Shown piece after piece: positions 1 to 11,732 of a DNA stretch of 64,000 nt. The notes under the pieces are model-generated. The model did not search any database. It worked only from the letters and a program-made list of their open reading frames with translations, and had not been told where the DNA came from. The translations under genes and the position numbers were made by a program. Each line of letters starts with the position of its first letter. Position 1 is the stretch's first letter. Source of the DNA: Epiperipatus broadwayi. Its lineage: Eukaryota > Onychophora > Udeonychophora > Euonychophora > Peripatidae. The stretch lies in contig JAQFVV010000452.1 in assembly GCA_028023455.1 (NCBI GenBank), positions 60,001 to 124,000 on the forward strand. The letters run 5' to 3'.

Positions 1-812
1 ATGAAGAAAAAAAATCTCTATGATCATCTGCTTTTCAAGCTAGACTGGAAAAACTTTACTTCTTTTTTTTGCTGCTTATAAAATGGAGGAAAATTTTAAT
101 TCTTACCTAAGTTGATATAATGCAATGACAAGGGTAAAGCATCAGAGTGCTTTACTCTGACATTTTCATCAATGCAGCTTATTATCAAGCTGTAAAGAAG
201 CCATAATGGTCAACAACATTTTGTCACCAATCTAAGAGATTATTGCAGACACTAAGATATATTACATTTAATTGCACAAGAAAACATGGTTGCATCTGCA
301 TAAAGACTTATTCTTAATGTAGGCCCAGTTTGATCATTAGTCTTGACTATTATTAAAGTAGTTAATAAAAAGAAAAATTGTATAGTCACTCCACTATGTA
401 CACAGTCACCCACTTTAAATCATATATTCCTAGACTGAATTCAATTCATGAGATTTTTTATTTTATTAAATTTTTATCAATTATTATTTAGTTTCACATG
501 GTTGAAAAATAAAAGATCTCTTAAGATGTTATAATACAACAACAATCTTAATTGTGATAAATCTCTTTCAGACAAATTACTGTTCAGTTCTTGTACTTTC
601 CAATATTAATTTGCATTAATTGTGACCCATTTCTATCATGTATATTAGTAAACTAGCAGAATTCATAATTTTGAACAAAAATATTGCCAATTTTCTTATA
701 CTTTTCATAATTACTTGTAGTAACACTGTTTTGCATGAAGCTAAAAATTTTTAAATTGATTGTGTACTACGAAAAGTAAAAAAGAAAATTTTTTTGATGA
801 GCTTTGCCATAT
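1..812. other. AT-rich sequence, no gene seen
   Basis: No coding segment, RNA gene or clear repeat could be supported here on either strand. The sequence is uniformly AT-rich with short homopolymer runs. Confidence 0.6.
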
Positions 813-900
813 TATTATTATTATTATTGTTATTATTGTTGTTGTTGTTATTATTATTATTATTGTTATTGTTATTATTATTTTTATTATTAATAATAAT
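813..900. repeat. (TTA)n/(TTG)n microsatellite
   Basis: Runs of TTA interspersed with TTG triplets. The apparent poly-Leu and poly-Asn open frames across it are translated microsatellite and not genes. Confidence 0.95.
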
Positions 901-1499
901 ATTTGATATGTATAAATTCTTAAGCTTTATCCTATATTCTTTTATCAAACGAAGAATGCCAAAAAAAGCAAGTTTGTTCTAATTTATTTCAGATAATAAT
1001 AACAGACTAATAAATTTATCAGGCTGAAATCAATATATCTATTTATATCATAACTTAATAAAAATCATCTTCATCATAATCAAAATAATATATTTTTAAA
1101 AATTTATTTATTATAGAACAATGTATATCAACAAAAAATGTTTAGACATTATAAAACATATTATATGATTATATAAATTGTATACATTAATGCAGTATTT
1201 GTAATAAATTTTTTATATTTAAATAAATTCAGCACATTTAAATGTAACCATAATAAGTTTATTTAACTTTCAGATAGGTTGTACAAAAAACAAAAAGAAT
1301 CAAAATAATATATTTAAAATAAAATAGTAAGAAGAAAAAAACGAAAAAAAAAAAAGAGGAAGCCAGTAGCAGGAACCAATCTGTGGTTGGAGATATTCTG
1401 AAAAGCTTGTTAAGAGATATTTATAAGCTCATTATATAACATTTGTAATAGAAGCTTGTTAAATTAGGCATGTGACATATGACTTGATTTCTTTATAAT

Positions 1500-2630
1500 A
1501 TATAAAAAAGTATACTGTGACACGACAACTTTCTTTCTTCCCCTACTAACTGAATTTTAGTTATTAGAATCGTCGTCGAGGGCGCCACCAAGGATTTCTC
1601 TCTTGGAACCTGGTCACGTAACTTTACATAAACCTGGTCTTTATTTATTTTCGAACGACGATTCACTGATTATAAACTTTGATTATAACTCACAGGGGTT
1701 TTCCTTTAAGAACACTAACTAATTATTATAAATAATTCAAGAATACGTTGGACAAAAAAACTTTTAATTTCTTTTACTACTATTTATTATTAATAACCTT
1801 ATAATTCTATCCGATCCAGAAAGAACTGACAATTTCTGATTTTCCCTCTGTTTACTTTCTAATTATGCTTCCCAAATATTTACCATAGATTTACTCGCGC
1901 CTACACTAATACTGCGAATTCTAGCAGACGTGTATATAAGACGACTTATAGTATTTTTAATCTTTCCTGAAGTTTATTTTTAAACTCCACTTTCTTTGGT
2001 AAATAAATAAATTGCAAAAATCTTACAATGAACGTATAAGTGTCTTTCGTTTTCTTATACTTTCAATTCTTTCCTTATTTTCTACTAACAAACGAGTAAC
2101 GCCCCAAGGTTCTCTGTTACTTGGCGACGCACTTTTATACCCCCACCCTGTTGTTACTCTCTAGATCGAATAGATATTAAATAATTTAAAATACAGTTAT
2201 TCCAATATTTCAAAAAAAATATTGAACGAAAATTAACATCAATAGATTGCAATATTAAACAAATTTATTTCCCCCCCTCTTTTGTTGAAACATTCGTAAT
2301 AAACATAATAAATGAAAATTAAATTAAAGATAAAGTTCTATTACGCTTTACTTAGAGTTCTCATTAATTAAAAGTTTATAATTACCCTGATAGATCAGAG
2401 CGGAGTGGCCTGATTTTCATAGGTTTTACATTCCATTGGTCGTGCCTTTGTCCTTGTACATGCGAATTCCATGAGTGTTCCTTTAGTTGTCCGGCTAGCA
2501 ATGTTTCTTGCATTCCATAACTCTCTCGATAGCTTCATTCAGATGAAGTGGCGGTCAATTCCCCAACGGGGAAGGTTGTGATAACTTTAGCCGCTATACA
2601 TTTGAAAAGAGTCCGCAAAATTAAATTTCA
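1500..2630. other. Unassigned GC-richer block, possibly an old LTR or 5' region of a mobile element
   Basis: This block is noticeably less AT-rich than its surroundings. It contains C-rich tracts near 2140 and 2270 and two related hairpins with CCAAG/CTTGG arms (1588-1606 and 2104-2124). No open frame or known motif identifies it. An eroded LTR is one possibility, but no second copy was seen in the window. Confidence 0.25.
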
Positions 2631-4229
2631 ATAATAATAATTTTTATTGTTCGAAACACAGATGCTTTCTTTATTGTCCTTGCTGGTCTCTAAAGTCAAG
2701 TCAACTCCTCTAACTCTAAAAGCGATCTTATCTCCACTCTTTCTTATCTTTTTTTTTTTTTTAATTAGCGTAATAGCAATTACTAACCAAATATTTTTAC
2801 TTTGTGAAAGTTTCAACAATAGAGTATAATTACTACCAAGAATCTAATTTTGTTTTCTTTTCCCCACCCTTTTATCTCTCGAATTTTTCTCCCTTTTAAT
2901 TAAACACTTTTAACATTTTTTTTTTTTATAAATTATATTCAATTTTATTTGTTTATCTCAAAATAAAAGTTCAAAATTTTTACCCTTTCCATTAAATCAA
3001 AACCATTTGTTAATTAATTCTTTTTTTCATTTTACAAACTATTTAACTTCAAAAATATTTATGCCAAATTATAAATATGTGAGCTTATATATATATGAGC
3101 TGACTTAAAATATCAGCTCAATACAAAGACTAACTAAAGGAAATATATACAAAAAATACAATACAAACAAAATAACTTGTAAGTGAAACGTTTTATATTT
3201 AAACAGAAGAAATATAAAAGTAGTTTTATATACAAATAATTTTTCTTATATTTTATTTTATATATATTTATAAAATTTAAAACAACTTAAAATAAAATTT
3301 AAACAGACAACTCACTATAAAAAAAAAATAAAATTAATATATCAACCTGACATTCATTCCTTATTGGAACTCTATCAAGATATTCTTTTTACAAAATCAT
3401 ATATGTGGTGTGATGTATTAAGGCTTCTCCTTTCTGAGAGTCAGAAATCTCTCAGCCACTATACCCAGAAAAAACTGTTAGCCATCTTACTTTTCCTTTC
3501 TATTCACCACTCTAAAATTTTCCCATATTCTTCTCTATCCTGCTCCATCCCATTTTCACAACAATATCTTTGTCATCTCTATGTGCTTTATATCTAATTT
3601 CCCCTTATCTTTTCACAAACCCAACATAAAAACCAAAAACCCACTTTTTGTATAATCACTTTGTTTATATTTATTTCCCCAAAACTTTATTATTTATACC
3701 CTTTTTGCTTGTAGGCATTTACATTCAACTAACAGATGCCTATTATTTTCTATGCCTTCCTTATATAACTTGCAGACTAAATGACTGTATTTTTCCATTT
3801 ATGTGTATATTTCTTATTACTAAAGATCCTGTTAGAACCTTAAACACTAAACTACTTTTTTTGCTATTATCATAAATTAACTCACACCCAATATTCTGCT
3901 TACTTTTATATATATTTAAACTCTTTTTACTCTTCTTATTTGCTCTTCATCTCTTCAATAACCTATTTTTATTAATGAATCTATTCTTCTATCTCATTTC
4001 TTGATACTATAACACTCAACAATTCTTCTAACACAATTATGTCACCTTTTGTATAAGTATACTGACATAAAGTCTTTACCAAATTTTTTGCTTACCATAT
4101 GGACCTTTTACACCCATTTTGTGACCTGCCCTTTACACATAACTCAATTAAATACTATTTTGGCTATTCTCCCATTATCCATAAATTGCAATCAACTGAA
4201 CATTTTTATTCTGACTTTTTTATCTCTCA
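2631..4229. other. AT-rich sequence without a supported gene
   Basis: Pyrimidine-rich on the plus strand from about 3360. It may include the eroded 3' part of the minus-strand LINE that begins at 4925, but I could not recognise motifs in it. Confidence 0.4.
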
Positions 4230-4921
4230 TATAAAAACTTGACCATCTCATTTCTCCTTAAATTGCCTTCTTTGCCATCCATAAATCTGCATCTAATTCA
4301 TGACTTCTTAGTTCTCTTTGTATTTTTTCTAAGCTTTACTGACACATAATGTATCATCACGATAAGTTAAGATTGCTACTGCCACTCCCTTTCTTACAAT
4401 TTTAGTTACATCATATTTATTATATAAAAATTGTTAAATTTCTTAATCAGACTCTTTCTTTTTTTGCTTCATTTATCAATTTTTTCTCCCATTCATCTAA
4501 GCAATTTTTCTGATTACTTAAGATCATTCCAAATAGTTAAACCTATTTACCACATTTAACTTTATATCTCCCAATAAAAATTCATTCTCTTCTCTTTCCC
4601 CAGAATTTATCATCATTATTTTTGATTTTTTTCCCACTAAATTTAATCCCCACCTTTTTATTCACCTTTGCACATGTCTTCAGCATAACTTCTATATCTT
4701 TTCCACTTTCTGTGCACAAGAAGATATCATCAGCAAATAAAAGATCTGATAATTTATATAGTCCCTTGTCAGCTGTTAATAGTATTTCTATTCCTCTTCC
4801 TAGTTTTTCTATTGCTCTCCTCATTTCTCTCGCATATAACAAAAACAAAATCAGTGACATAGGGCATCCTTGCCTTAGTCATACCCTATTTTTAACTTTA
4901 ACTGATTCTTTATTTCCTAAT

Positions 4922-4925
<4 letters not shown>
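4230..4925 (-). pseudogene. LINE reverse-transcriptase relic, 5'-truncated and decayed
   Basis: Read on the minus strand from 4925, the translation gives LRQGCPMSLILF, then an open segment (4860-4582) with LLFADDIFLCTES. These match the 'QG.PxS..LF' and catalytic '(F/Y)ADD' blocks of non-LTR retrotransposon reverse transcriptases. Farther downstream (near 4250-4330) a broken frame gives DGKEGNLRRNEMVKF, which looks like thumb or C-terminal sequence, with several stops. Nothing upstream of the RT palm survives, because the fragment begins beside an (AT)n tract at 4923. The clade cannot be settled from this much sequence. It is a dead copy. Confidence 0.65.

Positions 4926-4973
<48 letters not shown>
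4923..4973. repeat. (AT)n microsatellite
   Basis: About 25 AT units, directly adjoining both the LINE relic and the Penelope inverted repeat. Confidence 0.95.
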
Positions 4974-4976
<3 letters not shown>

Positions 4977-5520
4977 AATTTATAAATAAATATTTGAAAA
5001 TACAGTGCTTAAAAGTTTATAAAAATATATTTATAACCATCACTTAGAAGCGCTTTCAATAACTTGTAGCTTTGTCAACTATCATTTTTAAAATGTCAGC
5101 TTTCCCATAGTTCCATGATGTCAACTTTCCCATAATTCTGTAATTTTAATGTTTGCTGCTTGCCTATTAATTAAATCTTGCTTATATTTAAATATTAACA
5201 TTGCCTCTTTAATTTTGTTTTTATTATTATTTCTTTCAGTTTCCAATATTTTTATGTTGTTATAATTAAAATCAAAATCATATATATATACATGATTTAT
5301 TATGGTCAAAAAAGACAAAAGCTGATAAATTATCATTATTTTTAAAATTTTGTTTTGTATTTTGAACCTTTTAAAATAATAATAAGTGCTCTTTTGTTCT
5401 TTTTTCTAATGTGCATCTCAATTCACCTATATATACACTGCCACACCTACATGTCCATTTGTAAATGATAGTTTTTATTTGTCAATAAAGTTTTATCTTT
5501 TGAATTGTTTATTAATTTAT
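4974..5520 (-). mobile_element. Penelope-like element 3' fragment, left arm of an inverted pair
   Basis: This is the reverse complement of the right arm (5575-6121), with similarity running almost the full length. On the minus strand the decayed translation begins with the GIY-YIG region and ends with an open stretch (5336-5121) carrying ILETERNNNKNKIKEAMLIF. The E-x-E block and following helix fit the C-terminal part of Penelope endonuclease domains. The remaining ~150 bases to 4974 are 3' untranslated sequence. The nuclease frame is broken by stops near its cysteine pair. The upstream reverse transcriptase is absent. Confidence 0.75.
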
Positions 5521-5556
5521 TTAATGTAGGTGGTATGCACCACCTACATTAAATGC
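5515..5556. repeat. Short perfect palindrome at the centre of the Penelope inverted pair
   Basis: TTTAATGTAGGTGGT is followed after a few bases by its exact reverse complement. A further partial copy (ACTACATTAAATAAATTA) follows to about 5578. It marks the head-to-head junction. Confidence 0.8.
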
Positions 5557-5574
5557 ACCAACTACATTAAATAA

Positions 5575-6121
5575 ATTAAGAATCAATTCAAAAGATAAAA
5601 CTTTATTGACAAATAAAAATTGTATCATTTACAAATGGACATGTAGGTGTGGCAGTGGATATATAGGTGAATCGAGATGCACATTGGAAAAAAGAACAAA
5701 AGAGCACTTATTATTATTTAAAAGGGTTCAAAATACAGAACACAATTTTAAAAATAACAATAATTTATCAGCTTTTGTCTTTTATGACCATAATAAATCA
5801 TGTATATATATGGTTTTGATTTTAATTATAACAATGTAAAAATATTGGAAACGGAAAGAAATAATAATAAAAAGAAAATTAAAGAGGTGATGTTAATATT
5901 TAAATATAAGCAAGATTTAATTAATAGGCAAGCAGCAAACATTAAAATTACAGAATTATGGGAAAGTTGACATCATGGAACTATGGGAAAGCTGACATTT
6001 TAAAAGTGATAGTTGACAAAGCTACAAGTTAGTTGAAAGTGCTTCTAAGTGATGGTTATACATATATTTTTTATAAACTTTTACATACTGTATTTTCAAA
6101 TATTTATTTATAAATTTACAT
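5575..6121 (+). mobile_element. Penelope-like element 3' fragment with GIY-YIG nuclease, right arm of an inverted pair
   Basis: The open frame 5606-5839 starts with YKWTCRCGSGYIGESRCTLE followed by KRTKEHLL. It contains a CxC pair, the YIG half of the GIY-YIG motif and the conserved Arg/His-rich helix. In Penelope-like retroelements this endonuclease lies C-terminal to the reverse transcriptase and is thought to nick the target for priming. The frame shifts near 5835; the downstream E-x-E helix continues in another frame to about 5967, then 3' untranslated sequence runs to 6121. Only the 3' end of the element is present. It belongs to a different family from the Penelope copies at 21.9 and 31 kb. 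Confidence 0.8.
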
Positions 6122-8312
6122 ATATTATTTTAAATAAATACAGACATTGATTTGTAATATATATATATATATTGTGACCCTCTGAATGGGCACAAGCAAG
6201 CAAATCATAGTATATCAATAGTGCGTAACCGCATTGTATTATTAAAAAAAAATGATGATGAAATAATCTTTTAAAAAAAATAATTTTTTTTAAGACTTTA
6301 CTGGAAATTGTTTAAAGCTTTAGATGTTGATTAATTATGCATTTTGATTAACCATTTTATAAGCATTTATTATTATTATTATTATTATAGTTAATGGAAT
6401 ATTTAATGCAAAAAAGAGGGGTTATTTATTATAGGAATTAGTATATCTTGTCAGGAGGTTGCAAGGTTATTTTACTTTAGTGTCTAATATTTGTTTGAAT
6501 GGTTTCCTGATCTATTGTTCATTGAAATTCATCCATGTTCAGATATTGATTAATAAAATATGTTTAACCCATCCCAGATCAGTTGCATTTAATCAAAATA
6601 AGGGAATATTTAGACTGCAGTATAGATGCATGAGTGTATACCTATATTATGTTTCATTTCATTCTCATCTTTTAATAACACTAAGCAATAGTAAATTTAA
6701 CATGAAGACATTTAAATTACTGTAATTATCTTTAATAATTTTACAAATATATTTTATTTTTTATTTTTTTTTGATTAATGGATATTTGGATCAGTGGATT
6801 ATTTTACAAATTAAATCAATTATTAATCATTTTGTTTAACAGTCAATTAATATTCATTTATTTCAGGTTTGTAAAAGTTATTTTTTATTATTATTTTGTC
6901 TTGATTTAATTGTGAAGGTTAAAATGATTTTTTGTTGGAGATTTCTTGCATATTAAATTAGCTTCCAGTACAAAAGGTGGAATAACCTTTTGGAGGGCAG
7001 TTGACCTTTTGATGGAAGGAAGAGATGTCTATTTAACAAATAGTCTTTATTAAAAATTGCTCATTATTGATATAATTGCAGCCAGTATATTATTCTTCTC
7101 TGCTATAACAAGTATATATCTCTTCCAGAAGTCAAATTAATTTTAAAAAAAGCTTTAATGTAAACTTCAAGAAAAGTCATAGGAAATTCTAGTATGGAAA
7201 AAGTCTTCAATTAGAATGTCAGGCTAGAATATAAGAAGGTATATCAGTTTTCATTTCTTTACCTAATTTAAATGTTTGAGTTAACACACCTCATACTTAT
7301 TACTATTTTAAAATGTATATCTATAATATTAAGCTTGCATTACCTTATTTATTTACTATTAAGAAGGAAGTTAAAGTGCATAAACTTTATAATCATCTAA
7401 CTAATCTATGTGAATCTTATAATATCTTTTGGAAATGTGTGCAGAACATTTTTGCAGGATTTATTTTAACTTCTCATTTCATTTTCTATCTTACTTCTAC
7501 AAAAGTTAAACTAAAATTAAAGAATATGTGCATTCTAAAGTAACATGCTATATTTAAATTCATTACGGAAAATGACTTTATTTTTTTTTTGTTTTGTATT
7601 TTTAAAATAATATGTGCTTTATGAAAGCATGTAAAATATGAATTACTACTTATTAAATATGTACTTAAATTGGATGGAAGGACAGGAATGTGGTATATTT
7701 CTGTTCTCTTCGATATGGATGCATTATAAAATAAATTATTATTAATTGTGGAATTATCAACATATTATGACATATTAATTTGCAATGTTTAAAAATAACT
7801 ATATGTATGCTAGCTTATAAAAATGTCGGAAAAACAAATGCTATTTAAGAAATTTATTAAGAACAATTGCTTGTTTAATTTAAGAACTACTATGGAGTGA
7901 ATTAAATAATTGTTGTACAACTGTAGATGAAATGTCTTTCATATTACCGTCAGTATAAAGGTTCGTTTCTTACGTATGATGTAGTAAACTCAATTATCTA
8001 TGCTAAGAACATTGGAGATACTACATCAAATTTAAATTATGATTATTTTTTTTGTCCTACAGACATTTATTTTATGTTTCTTATTCTTAATAAAAATGAA
8101 CTCAGTTTGGAATCTATCTCCGTATTGTTTAATAAACTTGGAAAAGGACTTTGCAAGTGAACTTTTTATTTTAAGTCAAAAAACAAATGACTTTGGTTTA
8201 TATATATATATATATTACTTGTCCTCCTCAATGTATATGATAGACAGATAGAGATATTTATTATTATGTTTTGCTTATAATTTTGTGCTATTATGAACTT
8301 CCAGATCATCTC
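6122..8312. other. AT-rich sequence, no gene seen
   Basis: Contains short (AT)n near 6160, a short (TTA)n near 6370-6390 and (AT)n near 8200. Short open frames here have low-complexity composition and no recognisable motif. Confidence 0.55.
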
Positions 8313-8486
8313 GGAAAATATGTATTCACAAATTGTGGATATGCTGGTAAATTTGATCTTATTTAAATATGCTTTGTTTTATTTTACAAAGGTAAAAAAA
8401 AATATTTTTTTTTATTATATGGTTAAAGAGAGGTGTATATTTTATTTTGTATATTTTTCTTTATCTCAAAGTGAGGATTTTGGCAA
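8313..8486 (+). repeat. Flank repeat X, left copy
   Basis: About 170 bases beginning TATTCACAAATTGTGGATA and ending near TCTCAAAGTGAGGATTTTGG. A clearly related but more diverged sequence follows the right-hand 2.2-kb repeat at 17613-17793, in the same orientation. It directly abuts the left 2.2-kb repeat. Confidence 0.7.
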
Positions 8487-8487
8487 C

Positions 8488-10775
8488 CAATCCCGATGAC
8501 ATCGATTAATCCACTTCTCATCCTCCGGCATCGGTCATCGGAGACACAATAAGACTCAGGACTAATTCGTGATATTAATTATGTGTAGAGCGGAGATCAT
8601 CTAATCATATTTTAGTTTAAGAAGTAACTTAATATCTATCTTAACTAACGAAAGCATTGATTCGAGTTTGATGTAGATATATTTAATATTTATTAACAAT
8701 AATTACGTCGGGTAATTTAGCCGATGTGATCCTCAGGATTATTATATATATTTATTCAAATCATTTTGTACAATAACATTTGGGTTGCGGCAATGCCAAT
8801 AATATATTTATGTATTTGAATAATTTAGCGCTATTAAAATGTATAATCAGAATGCTATCACACCCCCAGAAACGAAAAGAGAGCATTTGATTATTTTGAA
8901 CATTAATTTTAACATAAATAAGATTTGATTACATTTCATATGAGGGTTAATTCGGAAATTGAGATAATTAATGTGCGGGATGAGTAATGAATAATTGATA
9001 CAGACGATACTAAATTTATCGTATTATTATTTATATTTTACTAATGGAAATATGTTTGTTTAAATAAATCATCTCATTACGGCTTATGAATACTTCTGGG
9101 CGAGTGATAAGATAAGGGACAGCGGTGCGTGCATGGTGGCTTATTGGGTTGGTCCTTTTATGGATCCTGGAGTGGGCTTCGCGAATTCTAAGAAGTAATG
9201 ACCGAGTTCCTCTGCAAACTTTGGCAGGGTTGGTTTGATGAACGAAGGGCGGCCGGCTATGCCTATCGGGCTGGTTTTCCCAGAGCGATCCCCGTATAGA
9301 GCATGCTCGTAAGACCGTGGATGTCCCCCAGGTGATTTTTACAGCCTGGTTTAAGGACAGAGAGATGATGGGGTCCGACTTTGCGGTTGCCACCATGTAA
9401 TGATGAAGCACTAATATATAAAATAGAGTGGCCTTTATGCACTCAATGCTTATTAATAACATGAATATATTTTTAATATTAAAGATTATTGGGAAGTATT
9501 TATTGCCCACAAATGATGAACTATTCAGCGTAATGATATGGCTTCAATTTAAGCAAACAGGGATAATAATTACACACATAAATATAGGATAAAAGCTAAG
9601 GTTCCCCTCCCCCCTTACATCATATTATTTAATATTACTCATTACTTTTGACACATTAAATTTTAGTTTTGGTTGACTTATGCTCTTGTGAAAACACATT
9701 AATTGATTATAAACTAAATGGGTGGTCGTAATAGCTACTATGAAACGTACATATATAATATAGTTGAAAAATAAAAGGTAGCGCATTATTTAGAACGGAT
9801 AATTAGAAAAACAGATGTCAAATCTGTTTTTCAACAGTAAACATGAAAAATATAATTAATTTATTTTTCTAAAATCGCGAGCATCTGGGCAAGCCGAATA
9901 AGACTTGTTTTTATCAATTAGAAATTATTTACCCAGTAAATGATGGGTGGGGAAAACAAGATAATTTATATGCTGGCGATTTTAGAATATTATTGGCATT
10001 AACTTTAAATAGAAATACATAAAAACATTAATAAAAAATTGTTGGCCGCTTTTAAATAAAAGAAAAGAGAAAGACATTTATATAAGAGGCTTAGCGTAAA
10101 TTAGTTATATAGAGTTATATATATTTATATTGGAAGACATTTAAAAGATATAGAGTTTAAAATACACATTACTTTACAGAGAAGGCAGGATTTTTACGAA
10201 TTATTAGCGGTCAGAGTTCTTTACCTTGATTATCATGAAACACATTTCATTAGAAATCAGTCCGTTGATATCATGACTAGATCTAGTATAGTGGGATGGC
10301 TTTGGATAGCACTTCATTTCATTGGAAAATGTTTATATAGTTCAGTAGCACGGAGTATGGAGGCTTCGTTCTTGGGATCCGCATATTAGAATGGAGGGAT
10401 AAGGTGAATTTCATTACTCAGAACACATTGTGTCAAAATTGCATCGGGTGTGGATTATCTTTAGTAGCATGGCTAATTAATTATCTCCTCTTCTCTGTGT
10501 GGATTCAAATCCAGCAGTATTTATACTTTTGATTTTGAAACTGTAACTAGGCAACTACTGCTGGACCTGAGGCGGTTTGAGCACTTAGCTTTCGCTTGGA
10601 AACGTTTGGCCGGATACTCTTATCTGGTAAGATGTATGAAACAATGCAAGTTTGTTATCAGTTTCTCGAACGATTGTTTTAAAATACATCTTGTGATTTT
10701 AAAACAAGCTAGCATGGAGAATTTCCACTAATGGGTTTATTCTATTATTACTAATTTGTAATCTTCTATTTTAAT
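8488..10775 (-). repeat. 2.3-kb direct repeat D, left copy (3' LTR-like, relative to the minus-strand gag)
   Basis: Near-identical by eye to 15392-17607 over its full length. The shared block starts at CAATCCCGATGACATCG and ends near TTTGTAATCTTTTATTTTA. This copy has an extra ~88 bases (9674-9762) and lacks ~19 bases that the other copy has near 15478. The minus-strand open frames inside both copies are not preserved in the diverged relative at 49 kb, so I treat them as non-coding. No clear TG...CA termini or 5-bp target duplication was found, so 'LTR' rests on direct repetition around a gag interior. Confidence 0.7.
9674..9762. other. 88-base insertion specific to the left copy of repeat D
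   Basis: Between TTTTGGT and AGTTGAAAAATAAAAGG the left copy has about 88 bases that the right copy lacks. The junction carries a few bases of microhomology (ttggt/tag-ttg). It could be a small insertion here or a deletion there. Confidence 0.7.
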
Positions 10776-11160
10776 CAAAAGGGTCTTCCGGGTTATTGTT
10801 CTTCGAGAGACTTACTAACAAGATTGCATCACTTCTGGCGACAAACTTATATGAAAAAAAAAGTAAGTTTCATATATATATAATATTATTTCAATCGCAA
10901 TCTCCTACTTTAAAACATACATATATATTTATTATTTACACCCGTATACACATCAGAATATTATTATTACATTAAATATTAAATTGAAATACATAGGTTT
11001 ACATTATTTTATACTCTTGAATAAAGAAATATATTATTGGTTATGTGTATACGTGCGTAAGGACGGGTTTGAATGCGGTTATGTGGTAGGAGATTGGATG
11101 TGGGCTGTGAAGCAGGATCTGAGCATCAGATCATCTGCTTCATTTTCCTGAACTTACCGG
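10776..11160 (-). other. Interior segment Q of the gag element (adjacent to left repeat D)
   Basis: Related to 50790-51225 downstream of the diverged D copy; the best-matching stretch includes GTGGGCTGTGAAGC followed by a short hairpin (ATCTGA...TCAGAT). No coding content seen. Confidence 0.5.
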
Positions 11161-11732
11161 AAAAAAATGAAAAATTGTTAAAAAAGAAAAAAAGGTTTTA
11201 CTTGATGTACAGGTAACTAAAGAACAACTTTGGGTCGGTGCTGTATCTAGAGAAGTTTTTGATTTTCACTTGCGGTATACTAACTCTCTCATATATAAGA
11301 AATTTATGATTTTTGTTTAAAATATAATGCCCTCTCTGCTATTCTGGAAATTTTATGGCTTTATGCTGAACTCTTTGAACTCTGTCATGTTGCTAGAAAT
11401 TTTTTTATGAGTTTTATTTAAGCTGAGATGCCCTATCTACTATCTTAAAATCTTATGAGTTTTATTAAGACTTTATAACTTTTGACAACCTACCCTCTCT
11501 GTTATATTTAAAATGTTCACTGCCTTAAAATTGCTTAATTGGTTGGATATAATATAATAATATCAAGCTACACTATACATATATATATATATATAATTCA
11601 CTATTATAAAAAAACTGCTTGGTTAGTAAAGTAACATAATAATAAAAAACTATTAAAACATATAAAAATTATTATCCTAAAATCATGTACCATATCATAT
11701 CCGGGTCGTCAGGTTCTATCCTTCCAGCTTCT
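11161..11732. other. Non-coding interior between gag and repeat D
   Basis: Contains three loosely repeated motifs of the type ATGCCCTCTCTGCTAT (near 11328, 11428 and 11490) and a short (AT)n at about 11580. No protease, reverse-transcriptase, RNase H or integrase motif was found here, where pol would be expected. Confidence 0.5.

Noticed and set aside
9031-9510. 159-codon minus-strand open frame in the left D repeat and its 144-codon counterpart at 15949-16383
   Set aside because: Similar only because the D repeats are near-identical. The frame is not preserved in the diverged copy near 49.0 kb, and no domain is recognisable. Another minus-strand frame over the same bases is equally protein-like, which argues for chance.
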